This document shows positions 13,188 through 24,500 of a stretch of DNA of 64,000 bases, piece after piece (within the stretch, counting starts at the first letter, position 1; every line of letters starts with the position of its first letter). Made by a program: the position numbers and the translations under genes. Origin of the DNA: Acanthacorydalis orientalis (taxonomy: Eukaryota; Arthropoda; Insecta; Megaloptera; Corydalidae). Location: positions 14,661,701 to 14,725,700 of the forward strand of contig CM068314.1 in NCBI GenBank assembly GCA_034766995.1, read 5' to 3'. The notes beneath the pieces were generated by a model. It was not told the DNA's origin and made no database searches. It saw nothing but the letters and a program-made list of their open reading frames with translations.

Positions 13188-13616
13188 GGGCTGGTTTACA
13201 TTAGGATAGTAATCGGTAGAATATCTAGCCCACTGTTTCTCTAAACGTCTGCTCTACCAGCATCTACAGTTTGGTCCGTTTACACAAAGCTAGTGATTTG
13301 TTAGAGAAGAGTTTAGTTTCAAGTTTAAAACGACCAATCACCAATTTCCTTAAATAAAAACAAAACTTCTAAATACACATTTCGCGCCCGAATACTCGAC
13401 TCTACTGCAGTAATTGCGGTAAATTTGTAGTAGGGGAAGAGGCTAGTAGAGTGTACTATTCCACATGTGCTATCCACTCTACTCTACTCACTACTACTAC
13501 TACTAGTTTTAGTTTCAACTTTCTCTGTCACAAAGTGTTTTCATTATACTAGTATTGGGATAGTACGCATTCTATCACCGTACTCTACCGCTTACTATTC
13601 TAATGTAAACCAGGCC
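13188..13616. mobile_element. PIF/Harbinger-like MITE with TAA target duplication
   Basis: A 429-bp element. The left end GGGCTGGTTTACATTAGGAT and the inverse of the right end, GGCCTGGTTTACATTAGAAT, match for more than 30 bp with few changes. It is flanked on both sides by TAA (13185-13187 and 13617-13619). A 3-bp TWA target duplication and GGGC/GGCC termini are hallmarks of PIF/Harbinger elements, so the family call follows from both. There is no transposase frame, so it is non-autonomous. The interior is GC-richer than the surroundings and contains a CTACTACTACTACTACTAG run. The good terminal match suggests it is younger than most repeats here. Confidence 0.8.
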
Positions 13617-13683
13617 TAAATTAGTTTTAAAAAATATGTTGATTGTTTCATTTGGTTACATGTACAAGCTTACAATTGACAAG

Positions 13684-13722
13684 TAGGCAAGCGCAGCGAG
13701 CTGGGGGCGAAGCCCCCTAGTG
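13684..13722 (+). mobile_element. Helitron-like 3' end (solo hairpin terminus)
   Basis: GCGCAGCGAGCT is followed by a perfect hairpin GGGGGC-GAA-GCCCCC (13703-13717) and then TAGT, giving a CTAG terminus. A GC-rich hairpin just before CTRR is the classical Helitron 3' signature. Versions of the same terminal motif close the repeats at 14050-14390 and 39207-39588, supporting a family. The 5' end (expected TC) was not located. Confidence 0.5.
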
Positions 13723-13741
13723 TATATATATATATATATAT
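13723..13741. repeat. short (TA)n
   Basis: About 19 bp, immediately 3' of the Helitron-like terminus. Two TATATCCAGA units follow. Confidence 0.9.
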
Positions 13742-14049
13742 CCAGATATATATATCCAGATTCAGGGATGCAAAATTAATCGTTTTTTTTTGTATTATAA
13801 AAATATTTACGTGTATTTTAGAAAGAAGAGAATATTTTTTGTGTTCGCCATCAGTACTTGTTTAATCATGTGCCATGTTTCTCAAATAAATCACTAATAC
13901 AGACTTTTAAAATAAAAACTAATTTTTATCTTTCTATATATAAGAAATAATTCCATTGTAACATTTTCATAAACAAATTTTTTTTCCTGTAGACCCCCTT
14001 CCACCCTGTCACACTCGTAGCACGTTAACCATTTCTATCCAGATCATTA

Positions 14050-14390
14050 ATGATTGGTTGATGGATATCGGTTGGTCTCTGTTCTGATTGGTTAACATCA
14101 GTCACATGTATGTAGCTGTCTCATGGTGTACAAAGAGGGTCTACTATTTCGGTGTGAAACTGATCAGAAATTTATTCAACATATTGTATTCACTGAAGCT
14201 TTAGAGTAAAAAACTGTTATACTTTTTAAGAATGTATTTTGTTGTTAATTTTGTTTATTTTTATAACTTTTCCAATCAAAATTTAACGATCGACATTTTA
14301 TGCAGATTATTTTTGTGTATAATTTGCTAATTTCTGTTACTTTTTAGAGGAGGGCGAGCGTAACGAATAGGAGGCAGAATCTTTTGGTTA
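14050..14390 (+). mobile_element. Helitron-like dispersed repeat, copy 1
   Basis: Clearly homologous to 39207-39588. Shared blocks include TGATTGGTTGAT, GATCAGAAATTTATTCAACA, TTGTATTCACTGAAGCTTTA, TTGTATTTTGTTGTTAATTT and, at the 3' end, GGCGAGCGTAACGAATAGGA followed by GGCAGAATCTTTTGG. The end is a decayed form of the hairpin terminus at 13684-13722. No coding frame; non-autonomous. Confidence 0.55.
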
Positions 14391-14685
14391 AGAAAAAAAA
14401 TAAAACAGGTTTTATCTCATTAATAAGTCGTCTTAGACTGCATGTCTATATAAATTTGTTCGTTCGTTTTGTATGCTTGAAACTGTATACAAATTTACAA
14501 AAAATATATATTACACATATATTCGTAGGGTAATTAATTTTATTTTCAGCAATCATTTTATAGACAGTTACTGAATAAAATTAGACATCAAATTTCAAAT
14601 ATGCAATCAAAATTAATGTATCAAAACTAATTGCAATAATCAAAGTTACGAACAATGTTTCGAATTTTTCTATCTCTGTCTTCAA

Positions 14686-14690
<5 letters not shown>

Positions 14691-14741
<51 letters not shown>
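14691..14741. repeat. (TA)n microsatellite
   Basis: Uninterrupted TA, about 51 bp. Confidence 0.95.
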
Positions 14742-14746
<5 letters not shown>

Positions 14747-14890
14747 TTCTTTGTTCTATAATTTCATTTAAAATGCTTATTAAGTAATTTATTACAATAT
14801 AAAACTTAAATGTACAATAAAAATTAATGCATCAAAATATATTGCAGTAATAACACTTTAAAGTATTTCTACATTCTGCCCCTCTCTCTG

Positions 14891-14912
14891 TATATATATA
14901 TATATATATATA
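14891..14912. repeat. (TA)n preceded by (CT)n
   Basis: About 22 bp of TA following CCTCTCTCTG. Confidence 0.9.
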
Positions 14913-15005
14913 CATATAACATGAAATAAATTATTAACTAAACTAATGATAGTCTTTATAATATAATTTTCACTGAAGGTATTTAATTCGGGATTAAATT
15001 AGGCT

Positions 15006-15007
<2 letters not shown>

Positions 15008-15052
<45 letters not shown>
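15008..15052. repeat. (TA)n microsatellite
   Basis: Uninterrupted TA, about 45 bp. Confidence 0.95.
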
Positions 15053-15054
<2 letters not shown>

Positions 15055-16303
15055 TACATTTTTATTAATAAAAAAAATATGAAACAATAATATAAAAAAA
15101 ATTGCTTAAAATTTTTGTCTATTTTCACAGGATTAGTACATTTATTATAAAACCTTTAAAATATATAAAAGCTATTTAAGTCACTATTCATTTTGTTTTA
15201 ATTTAAAAATCGTAAAATGAAGTAATATTAAAATATGTGTATTATAAAAAACATATTTTGAATATTTAAATAAAATATTCATAAATTTATCTGATAAATA
15301 AAAATACCTTAAAATTTTTTATGCTTTCCATGCAGCGATGAAGAAAATTTTATAAGATTTTTCAGTCGTAAAATAATATTATATAGAATAAATTTAAATA
15401 ATAGAATAAGATTATTAAAATAATAATATAATATAATTAAATAATAAAGTTCTGCTTTATGAGCTATTGAAAAAGTTAACGCAGATACAAGAACATGATT
15501 CATCCATAAACTTTTTAATTTAATATATCTCTCGATTATAACTTTTTCGGCGATAAAATTATTTCAATAAAGTCTATTTACACAGAAATGAGTGAACGTT
15601 TGAACTTGACATAGCTGTATATGTATTTATACCGAAAACAGGCACGGTGGTGGAATACAAAAAAACGGGAAATGAACATTTATAGTACATGAATTTTCAA
15701 TTTGCTTTCAATTCTGTCATCCTGTTTTTATGATAATTTTTATGTTAGTTCTCACAATAAAAATAAAACGTATTATCGAGATTAACTAACCAATTGCGTT
15801 TTACTTATTTACATAACAATCATTAGTGTTTTTAACCTTCACTAATTATATTGATCGTTTACTAAATATCAGTTTTCATTGTAAATGATCACTTTCGGAA
15901 TAGAATTTCGAACATTCACTTTTACATTAATGTTTTTAATTATTATAGTAAAATGGTATGCAACTTATTGTATTAGATAGAATTTTATATGAAATAAACA
16001 TATTTTACATGAAATATAAAATATGACAGCGTTTGTATACTATTTATACATTTATTTATTTCATTTAATTAGAAATATATTAAAAAATATTTGATTAAAT
16101 GTAAAAAAAATTAATAATATATTAAAGGTAAGAAACTATTATAATTTTGAGTTTGTTACATATTTAAATAATTGTTTCTACCTGCGATGATTTATTTATT
16201 TGAAATAAATCTCATTAGTAATTCTTTTATGTCTTTAATTAGCATTGTTTTGTATTATTAATGCATGCCAAAATATTAACATAGTTTCATTGTAGTTTTT
16301 TGT
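15053..16303. other. AT-rich stretch without recognised genes
   Basis: The minus-strand frame 15309-15503 encodes Leu/Ile/Tyr-rich low-complexity residues with no splice context and is not called. Nothing else stands out. Confidence 0.45.
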
Positions 16304-16612
16304 ACTGTGGCTAAATTTATTTTCAGAATTGTAATTTTCACTCACCCCACAAACCACAAACGATTTTCCTAATCAAAAATGTTCAATAATTGATTTTACT
16401 GATCATTTTTCATCTATACCCATATTCATATTACTTATATTACCAACATTATCCATATTTCATCTATAACTTATTAAACTGAGGTTACTGGTATAGCCGT
16501 CGAAATGCGGATAAGAAAAATCAAAAATAATCATTTATTGACCATTTTTGATCAGAGAATTTTTATAGTTTGTGTACTGAGTGAAAGATTAATTTAGTGA
16601 GTTTAAATTAAT
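16304..16612. mobile_element. Family A palindromic MITE, near-complete copy
   Basis: Left end ACTGTGGCTAAATTTATTTT, then TTTTCACTCACCCCACAAAC and TTCCTAATCAAAAATGTTCA. The right half carries the inverse: TTATTGACCATTTTTGATCA, TAGTTTGTGTACTGAGTGAA. The central block CCGTCGAAATGCGGATAAG corresponds to the TTTCGATGG centre of other copies. No coding capacity. Confidence 0.75.
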
Positions 16613-18510
16613 TTTTGTCATAATTGTCAAATCGTACCTTTTTCTTATAACAACATTATCAATAAATTCTTTTTAACCTATTTTTTTAAAAATAAAACAT
16701 TTAGATGCCCTAAAAAGATGAGAGTTAAAAGAGCTATATTTGGATTATTTTTTGGGTGAGCACAAATTGACCGTCTATGATTTTTAATGGAGATCTATGT
16801 TTGGTTCAGCTTTTTTTAAACATAAAAACAATTATTTCTGGAAGATAAGAAAAAAGTAAATTGAAATTCAACTTTTCTTAAAAATTAACAACATTTCTTA
16901 GAAAAAAAACAAGATAATAAAAAAAAATTGAAATGAAATGACATTTTTGTAAATCTTTTTGTCTTGTGAAAATTTTCAGTCATTGCATTGATAAGACAAC
17001 TGTTTTGATTTCATTAACACTAAAAATTAATATTTAGTTTGTTTTGTATAATTATTTGTAAATAAAACTTTACATAATACTTTTTCGTTCAATTCTTTGT
17101 AAATAGAACTAAGATATTTGAATCAATGGCTTATTTTTGGATAAAAATCTTACAAAAAAGTTTATTTTTATTAACTATTACAATTAACATTGCATTTTTA
17201 AAATTAAAATGAATAAAAATATATTATGAAAATAGTAAAAGTTATAAAATAAATTAAGACCTAAATAAAATGTAGCAGACAAGATATGATTATCATAAAT
17301 TTCAATTAATTAATTCAATTTAAGAAAACATAATAACATAAAAAGAAATAAAAAGAGAGATTCTGAAACAGAATATTTAAATACAAAGAAAGCGTGGTAT
17401 GAAAGGAAGGACTAATTAAAAAATTAAAAGATACGAAACTACGTATACGAATACATATTTATAATTAATTTTAGATGAGACATAGATTAATTTAACACAG
17501 ATGTGTGTCTCAAGAATTGATTTTAAACTGTCAATTTTTTAGATAATTATATATTGTAATCATTATTAATTTCCATACAGTGATTCAATGATTTTTGTAG
17601 TTTTTACTCGTTTGCTCGTTTTTTTTATAATATATTTGACCTATTATTTATGTAAATTATATTTGTATCTACGACTGAACATCTATCTATAATAACTGAC
17701 AATGAGTTAGTATATAAAAGTACAAACACGGTTATTAAAAATATTCAAATGGCAGACAAATATTTTAAATTCAAATAATTCTACGACTCAAGTTTTAATT
17801 GGTAAATGAAATTAACTTTAAAAAAACTAATTAACTGAATTACTGAATTTAATTACTTGTTTGAATTCATTATTTCACAGTTTATGTATGGCGTATGTAA
17901 AAAAGGCGTAGGTTTTAGAGTTTGGTGAAAAAAATGTATACAGACGTGCCGAAGATGGATTATCTGAATGCGGAAACGTGTGCTTATTTTTTATCAGAAA
18001 TTGTAGTCGTTGTAAATATATTTTTAATTTTATATTAAGAGAATAAAAAATATAAGCAAGGAAAAATTAATCAAAAGAATAAATTATTTTAGAAATTAGT
18101 TTGCACGAGTAATAAATTGATTTATAGCTTTTTATTATTTTAATAATAATGAAAAGCTATAAATAAACTCCATTATTAAATATCAAGTAATAACATTTAC
18201 AGACATTTACTTCGGATGTTACAACCAAACGGAATAGATTTTAATATAAAATACATTTCATTAAAAAGTATATGTAGATACAGATACTTATAAATACAGT
18301 ATAAAAATAAAAGAGAACTGCTCACTTTCGTTCATTTTATTTCAAAGAAAATCCATCAATATACTATATTGAACTCGAAGAGATTAAAAATTGATTTTTT
18401 ATTTACTTAGAAATTCGTTACATTTTAAGATCCTTTTTTATTATATTTGTTACGTTTGTTCGTTACTTTATCAAATGAAGCTTTGATCTTTTTGAATTTT
18501 TTCTATACAT
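16613..18510. other. AT-rich stretch without recognised genes
   Basis: No coding block, RNA gene or terminal repeat recognised. A small higher-complexity patch at about 17885-17990 has no frame. Confidence 0.45.
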
Positions 18511-18633
18511 ACGAGAAGTGGCTGAAAATTTAAAGCCAGGTACTCATAACTCAGTTTGTATAAAATGTTTCGATCAAAGTCTCGCCTGTTCAATCCATGT
18601 TGTCACAAGTGGCTGAAAATTTTGTATAGGAAC

Positions 18634-19022
18634 TTAATTTTTTATTAGTTCCGAGACATTTGTATGAGACAAAAAAAAAAGAAAAAAGCTTAGAAAAAAG
18701 TCTTTCAAACCACGTATTTATTTCATAAGATAATAACCAGTATTGTCAATACGTTTTTGTCAATTTACAACAGTTTATCCGTTCTGTGAGCGAATAAAGC
18801 TGGTGTTGTTTCTCCAGTGAATTCTTCATGATAGTTTTAACGTGAATGTTACAGCTAAAGTATCTTCTCTTGAGACTATTTTTTAGTACTAGAAATAACA
18901 AGAAATTGGATGGTGTCAGATTGGGATTGTAAGAAGGATGTGGGAGGACATCAAATTTGTTTTATTTCGAGGATTTCTGAACGAGCTTTGAAATGTGTAG
19001 TTTTGCATGGATATGATAAAGT
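18634..19022 (-). pseudogene. Mariner transposase C-terminal relic
   Basis: Read on the minus strand this gives a recognisable mariner catalytic-domain end. In order: HAKLHISKLVQKSS (the HDNARPH-type block), DVLPHPSYNPNLTPSNFLLF (the YSPDLAPSDY-type block), then RRYFSCNIHVKTIMKNSLEK, stop codons, and a terminal ELIKN-stop at 18636-18634. Mariner transposases use a D,D,34D triad. The second Asp position is lost in the HDN-type motif, and the third, in PSD(Y/F), is Asn here. There are at least two in-frame stops, so it is dead. The N-terminal half is absent: the relic runs into a (TA)n at 19065. Confidence 0.8.
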
Positions 19023-19061
19023 ATAGTTAGGTCATGAACAAATATTGTCTGGAGAAACATA

Positions 19062-19064
<3 letters not shown>

Positions 19065-19104
<40 letters not shown>
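19065..19104. repeat. (TA)n microsatellite
   Basis: About 40 bp of TA, just beyond the truncated 5' side of the mariner relic at 18634-19022. Confidence 0.95.
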
Positions 19105-19109
<5 letters not shown>

Positions 19110-19492
19110 TTATATTTGAATTTAATTTTCCATTTAAAATGTATTTTTGTACATTTCATGATTTTTATTTTGATACTTTACATTCATCACAAATAATAAT
19201 TGAAATTGCTGTACAACGATAAAATTTGAATTGTATGATTTATTTTTAGTGAAGACATTTTAATCAATTTCAATTCGAGAAATTTTGTTGTTGCTGGACC
19301 AACATAAAGCCATTTTCTCAATTTCAAATTGGGAAAATATATAAACAATAGAAAATAATTGCAAGTGAAACAACAAGAAATCAAGGAAAGTTTCTGTTGA
19401 TTCAACGTTATTATATTTTTCTTCTACTTAAACCTTGCAAGAGCTGTGAGTTTCTATATAAAACTTTTAGCACATTCCCGTACATTAAAAAT

Positions 19493-19625
19493 TAGGTATA
19501 ATTAGTAATAATTCGGTATCTTCATGGTAAATCAATCACAACTTTGTTTACAATTATAATTGATTCTTGTGGTTTTAGGATTTTTTAAGTGCCAACCTTA
19601 ACATTTAAAAACACGATGTATTTTT
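19493..19625 (+). mobile_element. Family B deleted mariner, fragment (copy 3)
   Basis: AGGTATAATTAGTAATAATT is a decayed terminal repeat. It is followed by ATCAATCACAACTTTG, GTGCCAACCTTAACATTTAA and AAACACGATGTA. Only the 5' portion remains. Confidence 0.55.
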
Positions 19626-19809
19626 TTACGTTTCATGTTTTTTTTTAAATTGCAAATACTGTACAGTTATCGTATTTAAGTTATAAGAATTATTCTTATG
19701 GAAGAAATATTAATGAATTTTTAAATGTGAAAAATATTTTTGAATACACAGATAATTTTTTCATTAATGAAAAACAGTATGTGAAAAGAAATAAAACAAA
19801 AATATATCA

Positions 19810-19816
<7 letters not shown>

Positions 19817-19859
<43 letters not shown>
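19817..19859. repeat. (TA)n microsatellite
   Basis: Uninterrupted TA, about 43 bp. Confidence 0.95.
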
Positions 19860-19864
<5 letters not shown>

Positions 19865-20644
19865 TAATTTTTTAGGAGAATAAAAACGTTACAGATTTTT
19901 CTGTCAATAATTAAAAAAAGTATCACAAAATTTCAAAGTAAAACTACAAAGTTATTTCGGAAAGTGGCAAATAATTCTATTGTATTTTGCAACTGACATG
20001 TTTATTTATCACTAGACATGATGTGAGTTATTTTAAAACAGAATAAAAAAAAACAATTTTATATTAAGTGCAGACTATTATATTCTGACACAAACTAGAA
20101 TTCATTTTATTTTCAACTCAGATAAAAAGTTCGTTTGGCAATGTACCACAATTTCGATTTAACGTTCAGTTGTATCAATGTTGTGAAATGATTAAAAATA
20201 ATCGAAGAAATAATCATCACAAATATATATTGATATAAATGTACTTCTTTCTGTTTATGTAAAAAAATTTTATGCAAAAAAAACTAGTTTCTAATCAATG
20301 TTATTTTATTCTAATTAACATAACTTGTAATTATATACACAGAAAACACAATCGTTTTAGTAATTTAAAACATTTGTGATTTGCATTCACGGCTACTTTT
20401 AATCGCATTAATTTTAATAAGCGTACGTATACATTTCATTATCACAAGATGTAATTATATACCTTTATAATTTGATACCTCAATGTGACTGATTTAAAGA
20501 AAGTCTGAAATATAACATTTTTAATTTCAATCTATATATTTTTTAATCTAGTATTATTTAAATATGTATTGAAAATCTATGTTCGTTCATGATTATCAAT
20601 TTTTTATTCCGTAAATTTAATTTTATACGAAAGGAAGATAAAAA

Positions 20645-20820
20645 GTTGATGTGACAATGGATAAAGCGCTGGTTTTATATAATAAATGTTTCGAATTCGA
20701 GGCAATGAACTTAAAGAAAAATCAGCTCAATCCGTAACTTGTCACATTCAACACCCAAGTAGCTGATTCTGTACCCGATTGTAATTCTAAAGGGAAAGAT
20801 AAAATAAATATTGGTTTTTA
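20645..20820 (+). mobile_element. tRNA-like SINE candidate
   Basis: TGGATAAAGCG (20658-20668) resembles the internal RNA polymerase III A box, and GTTTCGAATTC (20688-20698) resembles the B box GGTTCGANTCC. They are 30 bp apart, as in tRNA genes. The segment does not fold into an obvious functional tRNA and is followed by about 120 bp of unrelated sequence, the layout of a tRNA-derived SINE. No second copy was found in the window, so the call rests only on the boxes. Confidence 0.4.
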
Positions 20821-20989
20821 TATTACTGTTCTTGCTTAGACGTTCAACAAATCAATACTTTTTACACTGAAATTCGGTTTAGTGTTCCATTTTATACTGA
20901 ACACGACAAAAACTGAGTTTATTGTTTGTTTTAAATATCTGAAATTTCAATATTCATAATCACTTTTTTAGTAATTTTAAACCTAATAC

Positions 20990-21070
20990 TGTTTCAGATA
21001 TAATTTTTTCACTCGCCCCATATAAAATCATTTTTTAAATTTCAGATTTTTCTTTTCTTTAGCGTTTGAT
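20990..21070. mobile_element. Family A MITE, small remnant
   Basis: TTTTTTCACTCGCCCCATAT resembles the left-arm segment TTTTTCACTCACCCCACAAA. The flanks are too decayed to delimit. Confidence 0.3.
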
Positions 21071-21535
21071 GGATGAGTATGACTACAGCTTCAAATCTTT
21101 AAATAATTATATAAAAAGGATAGTTAATTATAAATTGAATGAAAAATATCTTTCAATCTTTTTAAATTACCTTTTATATTTTTGAAAAACGCATTATTTT
21201 TTTAATATTCACATTAAATCTTTATACAGTTATTTTACTGAAATATACGTTAACTTTTTTAAAAAAAAAGTATCTAAGAGAACTAATAAATATTTCTCTG
21301 CATTTACAAATATGAAATAATGCAACATTTATATTAATCTGTCATACATATGAATAAATTAATGTATAATGAAAAGAAATTCATTTCAGAAGAAAATACA
21401 GGAAGTGAAATGAAGAGATCTGATAATATATTAGCATCTCGGACATCTCTATAAAAGCTGAACGTCTAAAGTGAGAATAGGCTAATAAGGTAAATAGAAA
21501 TCATGATGAATTGTAGAAATAGGAAATATGAGCAC

Positions 21536-21538
<3 letters not shown>

Positions 21539-21590
<52 letters not shown>
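21539..21590. repeat. (TA)n microsatellite
   Basis: Uninterrupted TA, about 52 bp. Confidence 0.95.
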
Positions 21591-21592
<2 letters not shown>

Positions 21593-21809
21593 GTGAAGAT
21601 GGTAAATAGAAAGGAGATTTTTGATTTGTAAGCAGTACATTGGGATTCATGTTAATGTAAGAAAAGATAATGTCATGTTTTATCTTTGAACAGTTCGTTG
21701 CACTTTTGCTTATATTCGTTTCTTTTAATTGTATTCGCACTCTTTCTTTAACCAACTACAATAAAGATTTAATTTTTATATCAAATATGAAATTTGACAT
21801 TATATATAC

Positions 21810-21996
21810 GGTGATTAAATTTATGCTTCCACATGGAAGTATTAAAATGAGGCGTATGGGTTAGAAAAGTAATTTTATTGTTTAGTTAGTGTTTTAGTTC
21901 TATTCAATACTAAAATACAACTCAACTAAAATACTAAATGGGGGATAACATGTTTTTTTTAATAGTTTCTTGGGAAACGCCTAAGTTGAATCACCC
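21810..21996. mobile_element. Family C palindromic MITE, copy 1
   Basis: The left end GGTGATTAAATTTATGCTTC (then CACATGG) is inverted at the right end, GGAAACGCCTAAGTTGAATC then ACCC. The centre contains TAGTTAGTGTTTTAGTTC and its inverse-like partner AACTAAAATACTAAAT, so the element could fold along its length. About 187 bp and no coding capacity. Same family as 36073-36261 and 36320-36439. TATATA flanks both sides, as expected for a TA target. The frames 21670-21864 and 21938-22138 run into it and are not genes. Confidence 0.65.
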
Positions 21997-22184
21997 TATA
22001 TATGTGAAATATTTTAATTTCTTTTTCATAAATTATTTACTGAAAAAACTAGGCTCAAATATTTCTATCACTAAACAAAATGTTTTAACAAAATATTTTC
22101 TAAATAAATTTTCAATTTACTTAGAAAAAAATATATAAAAGACATACAAAATGATTAAAAACAGAGAACACATTTTGAAACATA

Positions 22185-22431
22185 ATTTTTTTACAAATAA
22201 ATTATTTTTTCATCCCACAATTTATAAAAATATCTTAATTTAATAAAAGTTTAGTAAATGATTATGGATCATTTTCGATTGTTACTCGAACGCATTTCGA
22301 TGACAATAATTCTCAGCCCGATAAAGTAGAGAAATGATCATTTTGAATTCGAAATTTTTTTTGTAGTTTATGTGATGGAAAAATAAGTTATTTGTGAAAG
22401 TAAATTTAGCCACAGTGTCAGAATTGTGCTG
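22185..22431. mobile_element. Family A palindromic MITE
   Basis: Left arm TTTTTTCATCCCACAATTTA, centre TTTCGATGACAATAATTCTC then AGCCCGATAAAGTAG. Right arm GAAATGATCATTTTGAATTC, TGTAGTTTATGTGATGGAAA, TTTGTGAAAGTAAATTTAGC, then CACAGTGTCAGAA. The right end is one of the best preserved in the window and defines the terminus TTCTGRCACTGTGGCTAAAT when inverted. Confidence 0.7.
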
Positions 22432-22819
22432 TGACAAAATGAAAAATGATTATAGTGAACGATATACAAGTGTAATAATTTTAACGATTTAAATAAATTG
22501 TAATTTAATATAAAAATGAAACCAAAAAAATGAATACAAATTTCTATTCATTAACCTATTTTTGAACATGGATTCTTTATTAAATTGTACCGAAATGTTT
22601 TTCATTATTTAATTCATGACTATTTCCCTATTCATCTCCATGTACAGAAACTGCTTTTTTAAGTAAAAGTAGAAAGTACTATAATATTTAACAGTCGGTA
22701 TTCAAGTTTACTTTTAATAGTACTTATGAGATTTGGCCTAGACTTTCATAGCAATACAAAGAATTTGATATTACGTTCAAAGTATCTCAAAACTGGATCA
22801 ATAAGGTAATGAAAGTAAC

Positions 22820-23115
22820 ATTAAAGTTCACAGATCTCGTTCGCGCGCGAATACGTCGAGGAATGATAATTTCCATTAAAATTATCTACGGTATTAATCA
22901 TACATGAGTACATTACCAGAATACTAAACCATTGACATAAATGCATCGCATTTTATTACATCGTATCGCTGGATCGGCATCTATTTATATGCTCGTCTAC
23001 TTATCGAGACCAGCGTCAATTAGTTAATGTTAATTTCAGTTGCAGAACGAGTAATATGAAACTATGTATCCGAGTATGCAAATAAATGGACTGCAGTGTT
23101 GTGTAGAAATTGGAC
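22820..23115. promoter_or_regulatory. GC-richer, high-complexity pocket; possible enhancer
   Basis: Contains GTTCGCGCGCGAATACGTCG, ATCGTATCGCTGGATCGGCA and a POU-type octamer ATGCAAAT (about 23077-23084). It has no open frame, repeat structure or splice pair. The complexity contrast with surrounding A/T DNA is what makes it a candidate conserved non-coding element. Inference only. Confidence 0.2.
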
Positions 23116-23250
23116 TCGATGAGATATAAAAAGAAGAGTGGATGAATAAACAAGAAATATAAATTTTTATCTCGTACATATATTTAAAACGTTGACTTTA
23201 ATCTTTGTATAGTGTTAAAAGTAATATATTAAGGAAATGTACGACTAGCT

Positions 23251-23505
23251 CAAGACTTAAGTGTCCGCATGTCGATGATCAAACGCGGATAACTTTTGAA
23301 CCACTGGATATTTTTTAAATATTTTTTTTAATTTGTATTCAGCAAAGATGTGTCTACAAAAGACTATAAACTTTTGTTATATTTTTGGCGGCTACCGCAC
23401 AATTCAAGACTTGAGTGTCCACATTTCGATGATTGGGTCAGGATAACTTTTGAACTACCGGATATTTTTTAAATACTTTTTTTGTTCAGCAAAGAATTGT
23501 TTACA
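23251..23505. repeat. Two-unit tandem repeat, period about 154 bp
   Basis: Unit 1 begins CAAGACTTAAGTGTCCGCAT (23251) and unit 2 begins CAAGACTTGAGTGTCCACAT (23405). Both continue with a TCGATGAT box, GGATAACTTTTGAAC, CTGGATATTTTTTAAATA or its variant, and TTCAGCAAAGA. The units are diverged but clearly duplicated. Unit 2 lacks part of the segment between the T-run and the next unit. No coding frame; the origin is unknown. Confidence 0.7.
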
Positions 23506-24500
23506 AATATTTGTCAATCAGATATTTTTCAATTTTTGAAAAAAAAAGGAAAAATCGTACAATTTTGACAAAAGTTAAAATTTGGCTCTGTTTAAATTCA
23601 CATAACTTAATTTCGAATAATTAAAAGAAAACAATAAAATTCATCTAGTGGTTCTTGAAAAAATCCAGGCCTAAAGTTTTTACTCAAAAGATAGATTTGG
23701 TTGTCACTTTGAAATTTAATCAATTACTAAGTCTTATGTTAGGGATTGTCTCACTTTGAAATGTGTACATGTGAAATAAACATTTCATCTCTTTTCAAAG
23801 ACTCCATTTTCAATTTTTGAAACAGCGAAGATAAATCTGTGCAATGTATCTAGTTCTTGATTTTTTTTTCTTTGAGAAAATATCCTTACATATTCTTTTA
23901 CTACTGTTTTATTAGCTTATGCTGCACGAATAATACAAAATGACTGATTTCTTTTAATAGACATTCCAACTTACTATCAAATCGATTAATAATCGAATAG
24001 TAACATGTCAATTATTACTTAGGTTGTAAAGTTTGTAAAAATCCACATTTATTAAGTAATCTCTGCGATCAGATGTTTTTTTTATAATCTTACTTTAGAT
24101 TTTAAAATAAACAGAAATTAAACCGACACGAATGCTAAATTTGACAAACATATCTATCAGCGGCTAATTAAATTCTTTTACTGTGGAATTTTTCATTTTC
24201 TGTTTGTAATATTTCCAACCGATGTGTATATATCAGGTAATATACGAGACATGTACACATGACTTTACTATAAAATACAAGTATATATTATTGATGTCAA
24301 TAACACGTCATTCAATGCCATTACTAGTTGCATGGCATGTAATGAAATACATTCTCAGTATAATTAGATTATTATTTTAATTAGATTACATCTTAGTCAA
24401 ACAATTAAAGCTCTAATGCAAGAGAGAAACGCATTACATATTTTGCTAAAGGTCGTTCTAGCTTACCGTCGAATGTATGGTTATGTTCATAATTTATAAT
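23506..24500. other. AT-rich stretch without recognised genes
   Basis: Follows the tandem repeat without a clear boundary, so part of it may belong to the same unknown element (for example the higher-complexity text at 23640-23830). No frame or terminal repeat was recognised. Confidence 0.4.

Noticed and set aside
21501..22138. Several 64-84 codon frames
   Set aside because: They cross a (TA)n array and a family C MITE on both strands; composition is low-complexity.
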